From: Polyangiaceae bacterium
GTDB lineage: Bacteria; Myxococcota_A; Polyangia; Polyangiales; Polyangiaceae
Assembly: GCA_041389725.1 (NCBI GenBank)
Contig: JAWKRG010000013.1
Span: forward strand, 62,001-126,000
DNA: 64,000 nt
Direction of reading: 5' to 3'
Shown here: positions 35,308 to 44,314 of the stretch, piece after piece
How the letters are laid out: the number at the start of each line of letters is the position of its first letter
Numbering within the stretch: the stretch's first letter is position 1
Notes under the pieces: generated by a model
Told to the model about the DNA's origin: nothing
The model's input: only the letters and a program-made list of their open reading frames with translations
Database searches by the model: none
Program-made: the position numbers and the translations under genes

Positions 35308-36498
35308 TCAGGCGGCTTTGGATGTGTGGCCGAAGGAGCGAGTGAGCAGTCCCAGTCCGAGCAGGAGCACTACCAGCAGTCCCGCCGAGAACCAGTAGGG
35401 ATACTCTGGCTTCAGTTGGTACAGGCTCGTTCCCACCACAGGCCCCAGCATGCGGCCGAGCGCGTGCGAAGAAGAGCTGAGCCCTGCCGCAGCGCCCTGT
35501 TCACTGTCACCCACGGCCAGGGAAACAGCGGCGCTGACTCCTGGCATCGCCAAGCCTTGCCCGAGCCCCTGGATGGCCAACGCTGACGTCAGAAACGAAT
35601 ACTGATGCGCAAATATCAGCGCGACGAACCCCACCAGCGCCACCGGCACGCCGATGCGCAGCAGGGCGATGGGCGACAGGCCACCCCGCCGCACGATGTA
35701 GCCCTGCGCAAACACCGCCACCAATCCGTAGAACACCAACGCGAGTCCGACGGAGCGAGCCGTTTCTTGCGCGGTGAGGCCCAAGCGATCCTGGTAGTAG
35801 AAGGCGATCGTCTGTTCCATGGCGACCGACGACAGCGAGAGACCGAAGCCCACCAGCAAGAGTGGCAGCAAGCGACGAGTCAGGGCACCCGAGCGTCGCG
35901 CTTCCGTGTGCGCGACGTGGCGCTGCGGCTCCGGTAGCTTGAGCCACACGAAGAGCGCGTTGACCAGGGCGAAACCGGCAGAGAAGTAGACGGGGGTGAG
36001 GAGCGAGATGCGACTCAGCCCAGCCCCCAAAGCCGGACCGAACACCACCCCCAAACCAAAGGCCGCACCGATGAGCCCCATGCCCGCGGTGCGGTCATCC
36101 CGCTCCGTAGTGTCCGCGATGTAGGCCTGAGCCGTGGGGAGCGTGGCGGACGAGAACGCGCCGCCGAAGAGACGCGCCAACAACAGCCCCCCATAGATCG
36201 CCCCAGGCGCCAGCGCGCCACTCAACCCGTAGTGGGCAACGATTGAGAACAGGAAGAAGCTCGCCGAGAAGCCCAGAATGCCAAGCAACAGCACGGGCTT
36301 GCGCCCGACCTTTTCGCTGCGCCTTCCCCAGGTTGGACTCAGCAAGAACTGCATCAACGCGTAGCTGGTCGACAGGGAGCCCACCTGCAGCTCGCTGAGG
36401 CCAAGGGTCCGACCCAGGGGTGGAAGCACCGGAAACAGCACGCTCAGCCCGAGAATGCTGTTGAACACAGTGATGAAAAGCAGGACCCGCGGCCTCAT
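35308..36498 (-). CDS. MFS transporter
   Basis: 396 residues from ATG 36498. Twelve hydrophobic segments with the MFS loop motif LSPTWGRRSEKVGRKPVLLLG between helices 2 and 3, and the helix 5 region GLIGAAFGLGVVFGPALGAG typical of drug:H+ antiporters. It resembles the TetA/multidrug DHA1 subfamily with no clear substrate assignment. It converges with the esterase gene. Confidence 0.88.
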   Translation of the reverse strand: MRPRVLLFITVFNSILGLSVLFPVLPPLGRTLGLSELQVGSLSTSYALMQFLLSPTWGRRSEKVGRKPVLLLGILGFSASFFLFSIVAHYGLSGALAPGAIYGGLLLARLFGGAFSSATLPTAQAYIADTTERDDRTAGMGLIGAAFGLGVVFGPALGAGLSRISLLTPVYFSAGFALVNALFVWLKLPEPQRHVAHTEARRSGALTRRLLPLLLVGFGLSLSSVAMEQTIAFYYQDRLGLTAQETARSVGLALVFYGLVAVFAQGYIVRRGGLSPIALLRIGVPVALVGFVALIFAHQYSFLTSALAIQGLGQGLAMPGVSAAVSLAVGDSEQGAAAGLSSSSHALGRMLGPVVGTSLYQLKPEYPYWFSAGLLVVLLLGLGLLTRSFGHTSKAA

Positions 36499-36632
36499 GG
36501 CCGGCGGAGCATACTGCACCCTCGCCGCCCCGCCCGCCAAAGTGTGCCCCCTTCCGAGAGCGGTCCACTCCGCCGCCGACCAGTGCTAACGTCGGGGTCG
36601 CCGAAGGCGACAGCAACCGGAACGGACCCGCA

Positions 36633-36968
36633 ATGCTCAGAAAAGCCCTCAAGTTCAAGCGAGAACAGACCCGCCCGACACCGAAGCCTCCTCAGAAAAA
36701 GAAGAAGAAGAAGCCCTCCGGCGTGGACACGTCGCTGCCCGGTGTGAGTGCATCGGACAAGCGTGCCGGAGCAGGCTCGACGGCAGCTCGCAACTTCTCC
36801 AAGGCGTCTGCCCGCAAGGCCGCCTTCGCCCTCGAGGATTCCAAGAGCGATCCCAGCCGCAAGTCCACGCGCAAGAGCAGCAATCGGCAAAAGCCCGACA
36901 GTCAGTTGAAGCGTCGGACCACGCGGCGCGCCACGGCGCCCGCCAGTCGCGCCCGGCGCGGCAAATAG
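36633..36968 (+). CDS. Small very basic protein
   Basis: 111 residues, about one third Lys/Arg. It begins MLRKALKFKREQTRPTPKPP and has a six-Lys run followed by PSGVDTSLPGVSASDKRAG, a helical AARNFSKASARKAAFALED segment and a basic tail. No signal peptide. It could bind nucleic acid or be ribosome-associated, but there is no recognised family; the tidy start and codon use favour a real gene. Confidence 0.55.
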   Translation: MLRKALKFKREQTRPTPKPPQKKKKKKPSGVDTSLPGVSASDKRAGAGSTAARNFSKASARKAAFALEDSKSDPSRKSTRKSSNRQKPDSQLKRRTTRRATAPASRARRGK

Positions 36969-36994
36969 ACTGCGCGAACGACGGACGTTCAGCC

Positions 36995-39760
36995 ATGTAC
37001 GAGGGATCCCATCTTCCAAGCCGGGAGAAGCCTGCGTCAGTGCGCGCGCGCTGGGCCTGGCTCTTGGGCGCATGCCTGGTGTGGCTGGCGGCGAGCGTCA
37101 TCGGTTGGTCGACACCTGCCGGGGCGCAGACGTCCGCCGCCAACTTGCTCGCAGGCCGACTACCGGTGCGCTCGGAAGGTGTCACCCGCGCCGAACGTCT
37201 GACCGACGGCCTGGCCGCGGTGCGCGGCGATCATTGGAACACGGACCGCACCGCTGTGTTCAAGTCCAGTGCGTCCTTCGCCGAATACGATCTCGGCGAG
37301 GAAGTGACCGTGACCGCCGGCTATCTCATCGCTGACAACAACGACACCTACTCGATCACCATCTCCAAGGACGGCAGCGCCTACGCACCATTGTGGGAAG
37401 CCGGGTCGACGGGCGGACGCGGTCTCCAGCCTCGACTCGTCGACAATCTTTCCGGCAATGGGCGCTATGTGCGGATCACTGCGACGAGTGGCGACGCTTC
37501 CTACTCCGTCAGCGAGCTGCAGCTCTTCGCCGGCAAGCCAGATCCGTGGCCACCGACCCTTCCGGAGCGCCCCGGCGTGCCCCCAGACGAGCGACTCCGC
37601 AACCTGACGCTGAGCTTCGGGCTCGCGCTCAGCGCCTTTGCGCTTCTCTCCTACGCTGGAGCGCCAATCTGGTGGCTGTTTCTGCTGCTGCTCATCCCCG
37701 TCTTCGGCGGCTGGGAGCTGAGCAATGCCCTGCAAGACGCCTGGCCCGTTGGACAGCGTGAAATCGCGATCCTGCGCGGGGCGATGGCGCTCACGGCCTT
37801 CCTTGCCGTGCTGCGCGAAGGCTTCGCGCCCAAGCGGTACTTGGCCCATAGGGGCGCCACGCTGTCCGTACTCGCCGTCTGCGGCGTGGTGAGCGTCGCT
37901 TCGTTCTTCAACTTGGGCCAGCCGCAGTATCTGGACCACAAGCTGAACGAGCCGAGCTTCGTTCACAACTTCGACATGCGGGTCTACTACCCAGTGGCGA
38001 AGTACTTCAAGGAGCTGCGCTTCGATGGCCTGTACAAGGCCAGCGTCGCCGCCTACGTGGACGACGACCCGTCGGTGAGTCTCGACTCTCTCGCAAGCGT
38101 CCAGCTGCGAGACCTGAAGAATCACCGCATGACGAGTGTCGCGCAGGTGCGGGGCGAGATCGAAGAGGTGAAGACTCGGTTCTCGCCCGAGCGTTGGCAG
38201 CAGTTCGTCGTGGACATGCGCTACTTCCGCGAGAACATGGGGGTTCGCGACTACCTCGGCAGCATGCACGACCACGGCGGCAACGCGACTCCCGTCTGGC
38301 TCACCGTCGGCTACTTCTTGTTCAAGAGTACGACTGCCAGCAACCAGACGCTTTTCGCGGCGGCGATGCTCGACCCGGTCTTGCTGCTTCTCGCGTTCCT
38401 CGCCATCGGGCGCACGTTTGGCTCGCGAACGATGTTCGTGTCCATGGTGTTGTGGGGAGCGAACGACTTCTACATGTTCGGCACCAACTGGGCGGGCGCC
38501 ACGCTGCGGCACGACTGGATGGCATACCTGGCCTTCGGCCTGTGCGCGCTACGCAAGGAGCGATGGGCACTGGCAGGTTTCTTCCTGGCCGCCTCCGCCA
38601 TGATTCGCGCTTTTCCAGCCTTGGCGCTCGTGGCTTTGGGCATCCCCGTCGGATACTGGTTGGCCAAGCGCATACGTGAGAAGCGCGGTCTTCCCAGCTG
38701 GGCTGAGTTTCGACGTGCTCAGGCTCCGTTCCTGCGAGTCGCGCTGGCGGCGACGCTGACGGTGCTCGGCCTGATGTTGGTGTCGAGTTTGGTCCTCTCC
38801 TTCGATGCGTGGGGTGAGTGGCTGCACAAGGTCAACCTGCTCAACCGCGATCCTCACGTGAACCACGTGAGCTGGCGCGGATTGGTGGCGGGTCCCGACG
38901 GGGAGCACATCCGCATTTGGCGCGGCCGCATGCCGCTGTACATCGCTGGAGTCGCTCTCTACGCGGGGCTCATCATTCTCGCCGCCCGAAGGCGCTCCTA
39001 CGCCGCGGTCGCCGCCTTGGGCTTGATCATGATCCCGGTGGCGTTTCACCCGGCCAACTACTACATCCATTTCATCTTCCTGATGCCGCTGATCGCGGTC
39101 GAACGCCACCGACGCGGCGTGCGCACGCTGGCCTTCGGCGACGCTCTTCTGTGGGCAGCCTTTCTAGCGATCTGCGCGGCTCAGTACTGGACCACGCGGG
39201 TGAGTGACCTGGGCCTGCACTTCCACTTGGCCTCGGCGCTTCTGTTCACCGCCATCACGCTCGGGCTCCTGGCGCTCTTGCTGCAGGACGCTGCCGAGGA
39301 CCGCGGCATCCTCACTCTTCTGGACCCCGAACTGGCCCTCGCGGGCGCGACAACCGGCGCCGTCGACGATGGGGCGGCCGTCCACGCGCACGGGGGCAGC
39401 GAGGACGAGGGGAACGGCGGCACTGACGACGACGGCACTGACAACGACGACGGCACTGACAGCGACGAAGGCCCTGGCGACGACGACCGTGACAATGCGC
39501 AAGTCGACGACGCTCATCTGCCCGGTGATGACGAGGGGGAAGCGGAAGAGCCCGCTCGGTCCTCAGCGACCGCCAACGCGAATGACGCGGACGTCGCGAA
39601 GGACGAGGCCAGCGAAGCGCCGCAACCTCGGGCTCACGCCCAAGTGCCAACGGATGGCCCGGCCGCGAGCGACGCGGGCCCGGTCCCCGAGGGCGAGACA
39701 TCCGGCGCAGACGACGAGGCGCCCTGCCTCGGGGCGCTCGAGCCCGAGCGCGACAGCTGA
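36995..39760 (+). CDS. Discoidin-like domain fused to GT-C membrane glycosyltransferase
   Basis: 921 residues. A signal/anchor at ~25-50 precedes a lectin-like domain at ~55-175 (TDGLAAVRGDHWNTDRTAVF ... GRYVRITATSGDASYSVSELQL), similar to F5/8 type C domains. From ~205 to ~770 there are about ten membrane helices with extracytoplasmic loops, fitting the GT87/DUF2029 GT-C group (HDHGGNATPVWLTVGYFLF, then ATLRHDWMAYLAFGL). Residues 775-921 are an acidic Asp/Glu/Gly-rich tail, built of repeated GTDDDG-type units. It probably glycosylates lipids or polysaccharide from a polyprenyl-phosphate sugar, but the acceptor is unknown. Confidence 0.7.
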   Translation: MYEGSHLPSREKPASVRARWAWLLGACLVWLAASVIGWSTPAGAQTSAANLLAGRLPVRSEGVTRAERLTDGLAAVRGDHWNTDRTAVFKSSASFAEYDLGEEVTVTAGYLIADNNDTYSITISKDGSAYAPLWEAGSTGGRGLQPRLVDNLSGNGRYVRITATSGDASYSVSELQLFAGKPDPWPPTLPERPGVPPDERLRNLTLSFGLALSAFALLSYAGAPIWWLFLLLLIPVFGGWELSNALQDAWPVGQREIAILRGAMALTAFLAVLREGFAPKRYLAHRGATLSVLAVCGVVSVASFFNLGQPQYLDHKLNEPSFVHNFDMRVYYPVAKYFKELRFDGLYKASVAAYVDDDPSVSLDSLASVQLRDLKNHRMTSVAQVRGEIEEVKTRFSPERWQQFVVDMRYFRENMGVRDYLGSMHDHGGNATPVWLTVGYFLFKSTTASNQTLFAAAMLDPVLLLLAFLAIGRTFGSRTMFVSMVLWGANDFYMFGTNWAGATLRHDWMAYLAFGLCALRKERWALAGFFLAASAMIRAFPALALVALGIPVGYWLAKRIREKRGLPSWAEFRRAQAPFLRVALAATLTVLGLMLVSSLVLSFDAWGEWLHKVNLLNRDPHVNHVSWRGLVAGPDGEHIRIWRGRMPLYIAGVALYAGLIILAARRRSYAAVAALGLIMIPVAFHPANYYIHFIFLMPLIAVERHRRGVRTLAFGDALLWAAFLAICAAQYWTTRVSDLGLHFHLASALLFTAITLGLLALLLQDAAEDRGILTLLDPELALAGATTGAVDDGAAVHAHGGSEDEGNGGTDDDGTDNDDGTDSDEGPGDDDRDNAQVDDAHLPGDDEGEAEEPARSSATANANDADVAKDEASEAPQPRAHAQVPTDGPAASDAGPVPEGETSGADDEAPCLGALEPERDS

Positions 39761-39852
39761 GCAAAGAAAATCCACGGATCTCGGTCGCAGCTGGCCCGTC
39801 CCAATGGGTGCGTGATAGCCTTTTCGCACTCCATTTCCCGATACTTTCCCCC

Positions 39853-41286
39853 ATGACCGGTCAGAACGACGCAATCGCGCCCGGCACCGTCGTTGCCGGC
39901 CGCTACCGCATCGAGCGGCGTCTCGGGCAGGGTGGCATGGGTTCGGTCTACGAAGTCGAACATCAGGTGACGGGTCAGCGCCTCGCGCTCAAGCTACTGG
40001 ACCCGAAGCTCACGACGGACGCGATCGCGCTCGAGCGCTTTCGCCGCGAGTCGCGCGCTCCGGCGCGCATCGACAGCGACCATGTCGTGAAGGTCACGGA
40101 TGCCGACGTGGCCCCGGAACTCGATGGCGCTCCTTTCCTGGTCATGGAGCTCTTGCGAGGCGAGAGCTTCGACGAACTGCTGAAGCGCCGCGGGCGGTTG
40201 GAGCCTGACGAGGCGCTCACCTACCTGCGTCAGATTGGACGTGCCCTCGACCGAGCACACGCCCTGGGCATCATCCACCGCGACATCAAGCCAGAGAATC
40301 TCATTTTGACGCGGCGTGACGATGGTTCGCCTTGCGTCAAGTTGCTGGACTTCGGCATCGCCAAGCTCACCGAGGGCGGCTCGATGCAGTCGAAGACCGC
40401 GACCGGCGAGGTCTTCGGCACGCCGCTCTACATGTCACCCGAGCAAACCCTGGGCCGGGTGGACCGGATTTCTCCCCAAACGGACGTGTGGGCGTTGGGG
40501 ATCATCGCGCACCGCCTACTGCTGGGTGCGGAGCCCTGGACCGCCGAAACGCTGCCACATCTAGTGGCGCAGATCGCCTACGAACCCCTCCCCGTGCCGA
40601 GCGATCGCGGTTCGGTGCTGGGGCCCGCCTTCGACGCTTGGTTCAAGAAGTGCTGCGCCCGAGAAACCACCGACCGGTTCTCATCCGCGGGCAACGCCAT
40701 CCGCGAGCTGGGTCACGCCTTGGGAGTGCGTGACTTGGCGAGTTCCTCCCAACACGCCATCCTCATTCCGGATCGGGACTCGGACCCGCGCAGCTCGAGT
40801 GCCCTTGCCGCGACTGCCGTCGCGACATCCCCCAGTGCGATCGGCACCGACACGTTGACGGCGCAAGTCGCCCCGGGCAAGCCGAGCTCGAAGGTCTTCG
40901 TCGCTGCGATCTTGGGTGCGGTTGTCGTGATCGCCGGAAGCCGTCTTCTCTTGCGCTCTTCGGCGGACGAAGGAACCACCAACGCTGCCAGCAGTCAGGA
41001 ATTGCCGACGACCACTGCCCCCGCGCTCAGCGCGCAGCCCTCGAGCGAACCCCAGGTCGCCCCGGCGGAGGACGCGTCGACCCCCGCGCCCCCGTCGGCT
41101 TCGAGCGTCGCAGCGCCTGCCGCACCGAAACCCCTGCCAGCTCCCGTGGCCGCACCGAAACCGCAGCCAAACCCTGTCGGACCGAAGCCGACGCCCGCAC
41201 CCACTCCGAAACCGACACCCGCGCCAGTCGCGACGCCTGCCCCCGCCCCCTCGCCCCCACCCGATCCACTAAGCGGACGACACTGA
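39853..41286 (+). CDS. Membrane Ser/Thr protein kinase
   Basis: 477 residues from ATG 39853. The kinase domain (~15-280) has GQGGMGSVYEVEH, Lys in LALKLLDPK, HRDIKPEN, DFGIAK and the activation-loop APE variant MSPEQ. A Ser/Thr-rich juxtamembrane region leads to one membrane helix at ~355-375 (VFVAAILGAVVVIAGSRLLL) and a Pro/Ala/Lys-rich tail (~80 residues) on the outer side. It overlaps the next gene (TGATG), so kinase and PEGA/TPR protein are coupled. Confidence 0.92.
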   Translation: MTGQNDAIAPGTVVAGRYRIERRLGQGGMGSVYEVEHQVTGQRLALKLLDPKLTTDAIALERFRRESRAPARIDSDHVVKVTDADVAPELDGAPFLVMELLRGESFDELLKRRGRLEPDEALTYLRQIGRALDRAHALGIIHRDIKPENLILTRRDDGSPCVKLLDFGIAKLTEGGSMQSKTATGEVFGTPLYMSPEQTLGRVDRISPQTDVWALGIIAHRLLLGAEPWTAETLPHLVAQIAYEPLPVPSDRGSVLGPAFDAWFKKCCARETTDRFSSAGNAIRELGHALGVRDLASSSQHAILIPDRDSDPRSSSALAATAVATSPSAIGTDTLTAQVAPGKPSSKVFVAAILGAVVVIAGSRLLLRSSADEGTTNAASSQELPTTTAPALSAQPSSEPQVAPAEDASTPAPPSASSVAAPAAPKPLPAPVAAPKPQPNPVGPKPTPAPTPKPTPAPVATPAPAPSPPPDPLSGRH

Positions 41287-42272
41287 TGACTCTTCGTCTT
41301 CGACTCTCGGTTTGCGTAGCGCTCGTGCTCGCAGCGCCTCTTGCACATGCAGCTGGAGAAAGCGCCGCTGCAGCCGAGGCGCTCTTCGTGGAAGCAAAAG
41401 AGCTGACGGCCCAGGGCAACTACCAAGACGCCTGCCCCAAGTTCCAAGCCAGCTACAAGCTCGACAAGACCTTGGGCACCTTGCTCAATCTCGCGGATTG
41501 TCACGAGAAGGTCGGCAAGGTCGCGTCGTCCTGGGCGGAATGGGGCGAGGCCGTCGAAATGGCGCGCAAGATGGGCGACGACCGTGTGACTTTTGCCACG
41601 GAGCGTCGTGACGCGTTGACCAGCAAGCTGCCGAAGCTCGAGTTGACGGTGCAGCAACCGGTAGCGTCCCTGGACGTGTATCGCGACGGCATTCGCGTCG
41701 AACCGGCGGCGTACAACCTGTCGCTACCCGTGGACCCCGGCGAGCACGTGGTCAACGTGCGCCGCGGTGACCGCGTGCTGGAAGAGAAGCGCGTGACTGT
41801 CACGGAAGGACAGGTGCAAACCCTGCAGTTCAATCTCGCGCAACTCGACGCCAAGTACCCGCCGCCGAAGAAGATCCAGAAGGACACCGGCGGCACGGGA
41901 GCCGCGGGCGGCGGCTCGAGCTCCCAGAAGACGATTGGCTACATCGTGGGCGGTGTGGGCATCGCTGGCATCCTGACCGGCGTGGGGCTCGGCGCGGTGG
42001 CACTGGTCAAGAAGGGCCAGGCTGATGAAGCCGACGCCTGCGCGGACGGTTTCTGCGCCAACAAAGGTTTGGATGCCGCCGAGTCCGCCAAGAATTTCGC
42101 CGAGATCGGGCAGTGGGTCGGCGTGGGCGGCGTGGTGCTCACTGCAGTCGGGGCCACGCTGGTCTTCACGGCGCCGAGCAGCGAGGGAAGCGCGTCTCGG
42201 CAGCGAGGCATCGCCGCGGCGCCCTGGCTCGGTCCCACGGGCGGCGGAGTGTTCATCCAGGGAGCGCTGTGA
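41286..42272 (+). CDS. Exported TPR/PEGA-type protein
   Basis: 328 residues; ATG overlaps the kinase stop. Signal MTLRLRLSVCVALVLAAPLAHA. Residues ~25-100 are a TPR-like pair (ALFVEAKELTAQGNYQDACP, LGTLLNLADCHEKVGK); residues ~118-185 look like a PEGA beta-sandwich (DVYRDGIRVEPAAY, VDPGEHVVNVRRGDRVL). Two membrane helices at ~222-245 and ~285-305. This kinase-adjacent architecture is common in Myxococcota; it may be an envelope sensor or scaffold for the kinase. Confidence 0.78.
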   Translation: MTLRLRLSVCVALVLAAPLAHAAGESAAAAEALFVEAKELTAQGNYQDACPKFQASYKLDKTLGTLLNLADCHEKVGKVASSWAEWGEAVEMARKMGDDRVTFATERRDALTSKLPKLELTVQQPVASLDVYRDGIRVEPAAYNLSLPVDPGEHVVNVRRGDRVLEEKRVTVTEGQVQTLQFNLAQLDAKYPPPKKIQKDTGGTGAAGGGSSSQKTIGYIVGGVGIAGILTGVGLGAVALVKKGQADEADACADGFCANKGLDAAESAKNFAEIGQWVGVGGVVLTAVGATLVFTAPSSEGSASRQRGIAAAPWLGPTGGGVFIQGAL

Positions 42273-42273
42273 G

Positions 42274-42660
42274 ATGCGGCGCTTGCTGTCCATCTTCGCA
42301 CTCCTCGGCCTGGGCGCATGCGTGAGTGCTTTGGGAGTCGATGAAGAACGCGAGTCGGCGGTGGAGTCGTTTTGTCGCTGCCTGCCTGACTCAGCTCCCG
42401 TCAGCTACGAGGATTGCGTTGCCACGTTGAATGGCCGACTGGATTCTGCGAGTTCCAACACGCGGGCCAACTGGCTTCGCAACTTCGCGAACAACAACTG
42501 CGGCGTGGACTGCACGCAACAGCTGCTGGCAAAGAACTGCTTGGGCTTGGAGCCGACCTGCGGTCAGATCGGAGACAAGTGCACTGTGCAAGTCCTCCCG
42601 TGCTGCGGGTCACTCACCTGTAAACCCATTGGCCAGAATGCATTTGCATGCCAACCCTGA
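42274..42660 (+). CDS. Small Cys-rich lipoprotein
   Basis: 128 residues. Start ATG 42274, one base after the previous stop. Signal MRRLLSIFALLGLGAC with lipobox. The domain ESFCRCLPDSAPVSYEDC ... LDSASSNTRANWLRNF ... CTQQLLAKNC resembles the first ~90 residues of the next gene (CELLDRCFEGESTSAC ... LDNASPDVRAYWLSRF ... CAKQCSSARRC). Likely a cell-surface protein of unknown role and a tandem relative of its neighbour. Its last 13 bases overlap the next gene. Confidence 0.72.
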   Translation: MRRLLSIFALLGLGACVSALGVDEERESAVESFCRCLPDSAPVSYEDCVATLNGRLDSASSNTRANWLRNFANNNCGVDCTQQLLAKNCLGLEPTCGQIGDKCTVQVLPCCGSLTCKPIGQNAFACQP

Positions 42661-44210
42661 CGTCCCGCATTCGCCGCAAGCTGCTTTGGCTTCCCAGCCT
42701 GCTGTTGCTCTGCGCGGTCGGGTGCGCGGGCCTCCTCGGCGTCGACGACTACCAGAGTTCCCCGGAGGTACTGTGTGAACTCCTGGACCGCTGCTTCGAG
42801 GGCGAAAGCACCAGCGCCTGTCGCGGCGAAGTAGACGCGGCGCTCGACAACGCCTCTCCCGACGTTCGTGCCTACTGGCTGTCGAGGTTCCTGGATCTTT
42901 CCTGTGCCAAGCAGTGCTCCAGCGCTCGGCGCTGCTTGGACTTGCCGCCCCTTTGCCTGGGCGGCGCGGAAGGTTGCGATCGACGAGAAGACTGCTGCGG
43001 CTTCTTGACGGGCAAGGCGGATTGCCTACCCACGGCGGGAGCGCAGACGGAGCAGTGTTGCCGCCCCCGCGGGGTGGCGTGCAACGACGGCGCCCCCTGT
43101 TGCGACGGCTCGGTGTGCAACGCGACGACGGGGACCTGCGGTGGCGTCGTTTGTTTGGACACGGGGACGCCCTGCACGGACGATGCGCAGTGCTGTACTA
43201 GGAACTGCGTGCGCGACCAGAATGGCGTGGGCACCTGTGGCGAACTCTGCCTCGTGACGGGCTTCGAGTGCTCCACGTCCGAGCAGTGTTGCGAGGGCCT
43301 CGCCTGCGAGGGCGGCCGCTGTCGTGTACCGGCATGTGTGCCCGATGGCGCGCCTTGTGACCCTGCGAACGCCAATTGCTGCGGCGGCAATTGCCAACCC
43401 ATCACCCTGCCGGATGGCGTGAAGCAGGTGGAAGGGGACGTGCAAGGCGTCTGCATCTCGAGCTGCTTTCCCCAGGACTCCCTATGCGATCCAAGCAGCG
43501 GCGTCGGCTGCTGCGAGGGCTTCTTCTGCGTGAACGACAGCCGCCGCTGCGGGCTTGCGTGCAAACGCGGCGATGACTATTGCACCAACGATGCGGCTTG
43601 CTGTGACGGGTTCTTCTGCGATCCGAACAGCAACAAGTGCAAGAAGTGCAGCGACGGATACTGCAAGGCGGATAGCGACTGCTGCAGCGGCGTCTGCAAC
43701 GAGAATCCGAACAAGGACCTTCCGGGTACTTGCATCGTCTGTAAGACGGACGCGCCGACGACGTGCAACCACTCCATGTCACAACCTGGCGACCTTCTCG
43801 CCCTCAAGAACCCGAAGGACGGCACGATCGCGCACTGCGACAACAGCGAGGGTTTGTACCAAGTAGACCGCCAGTGCGTCGATTTCGTGTGTCACAACGA
43901 CCCCTACTGCTGCTGTAGCGCCTGGGACTCGGCCTGCGTCAACGAGGCCAGCGCCTGCCCCGCCGTGTGCCAGCCACTGCAACCCAAGTGCAGCCACGGT
44001 TTGGCGGAGCAGGGTCCGATCCTGGCCGCCCAAGCATCAGCCGGCACCTTCACGCACTGCAGCACGTCGGGCACGGGACTCACCGTTCCGCAGCTCTGCG
44101 TCGAGGCGATCTGCAGCGCGGACTCGTACTGCTGCTGCCACGATTGGGATGCGCTCTGCGTCGCGGAGTACACGCTGCTGAACCAACTCGGCGACCCAGA
44201 CTGTCCCTAG
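42648..44210 (+). CDS. Long Cys-rich lipoprotein with knottin-like repeats
   Basis: 520 residues. Signal ...LLLLCAVGC with lipobox. The N-terminal ~90 residues are homologous in pattern to the previous protein. Then come at least seven Cys-rich units of the CCxG...C type (GAPCCDGSVC, TPCTDDAQCCTRNC, SEQCCEGLAC, AACCDGFFCDPNSNKC, SDCCSGVCNENPNKDLPGTC), similar to Dickkopf/colipase-like folds. The C-terminal part has two copies of a HC...YCCC...WD..CV module (residues ~395-515). Probably a secreted adhesin or protective surface protein. Confidence 0.72.
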   Translation: MPTLTSRIRRKLLWLPSLLLLCAVGCAGLLGVDDYQSSPEVLCELLDRCFEGESTSACRGEVDAALDNASPDVRAYWLSRFLDLSCAKQCSSARRCLDLPPLCLGGAEGCDRREDCCGFLTGKADCLPTAGAQTEQCCRPRGVACNDGAPCCDGSVCNATTGTCGGVVCLDTGTPCTDDAQCCTRNCVRDQNGVGTCGELCLVTGFECSTSEQCCEGLACEGGRCRVPACVPDGAPCDPANANCCGGNCQPITLPDGVKQVEGDVQGVCISSCFPQDSLCDPSSGVGCCEGFFCVNDSRRCGLACKRGDDYCTNDAACCDGFFCDPNSNKCKKCSDGYCKADSDCCSGVCNENPNKDLPGTCIVCKTDAPTTCNHSMSQPGDLLALKNPKDGTIAHCDNSEGLYQVDRQCVDFVCHNDPYCCCSAWDSACVNEASACPAVCQPLQPKCSHGLAEQGPILAAQASAGTFTHCSTSGTGLTVPQLCVEAICSADSYCCCHDWDALCVAEYTLLNQLGDPDCP

Positions 44211-44314
44211 ACCCGGGCTCTGCCCTCGCGATCCCGTAGTCCGATGTCCGCAGCTCGGGGCCCGCAGCGGCGCGATCCCCGAGGGAATGCGCCCGCAAAG
44301 GCCGGCGATGAGCT

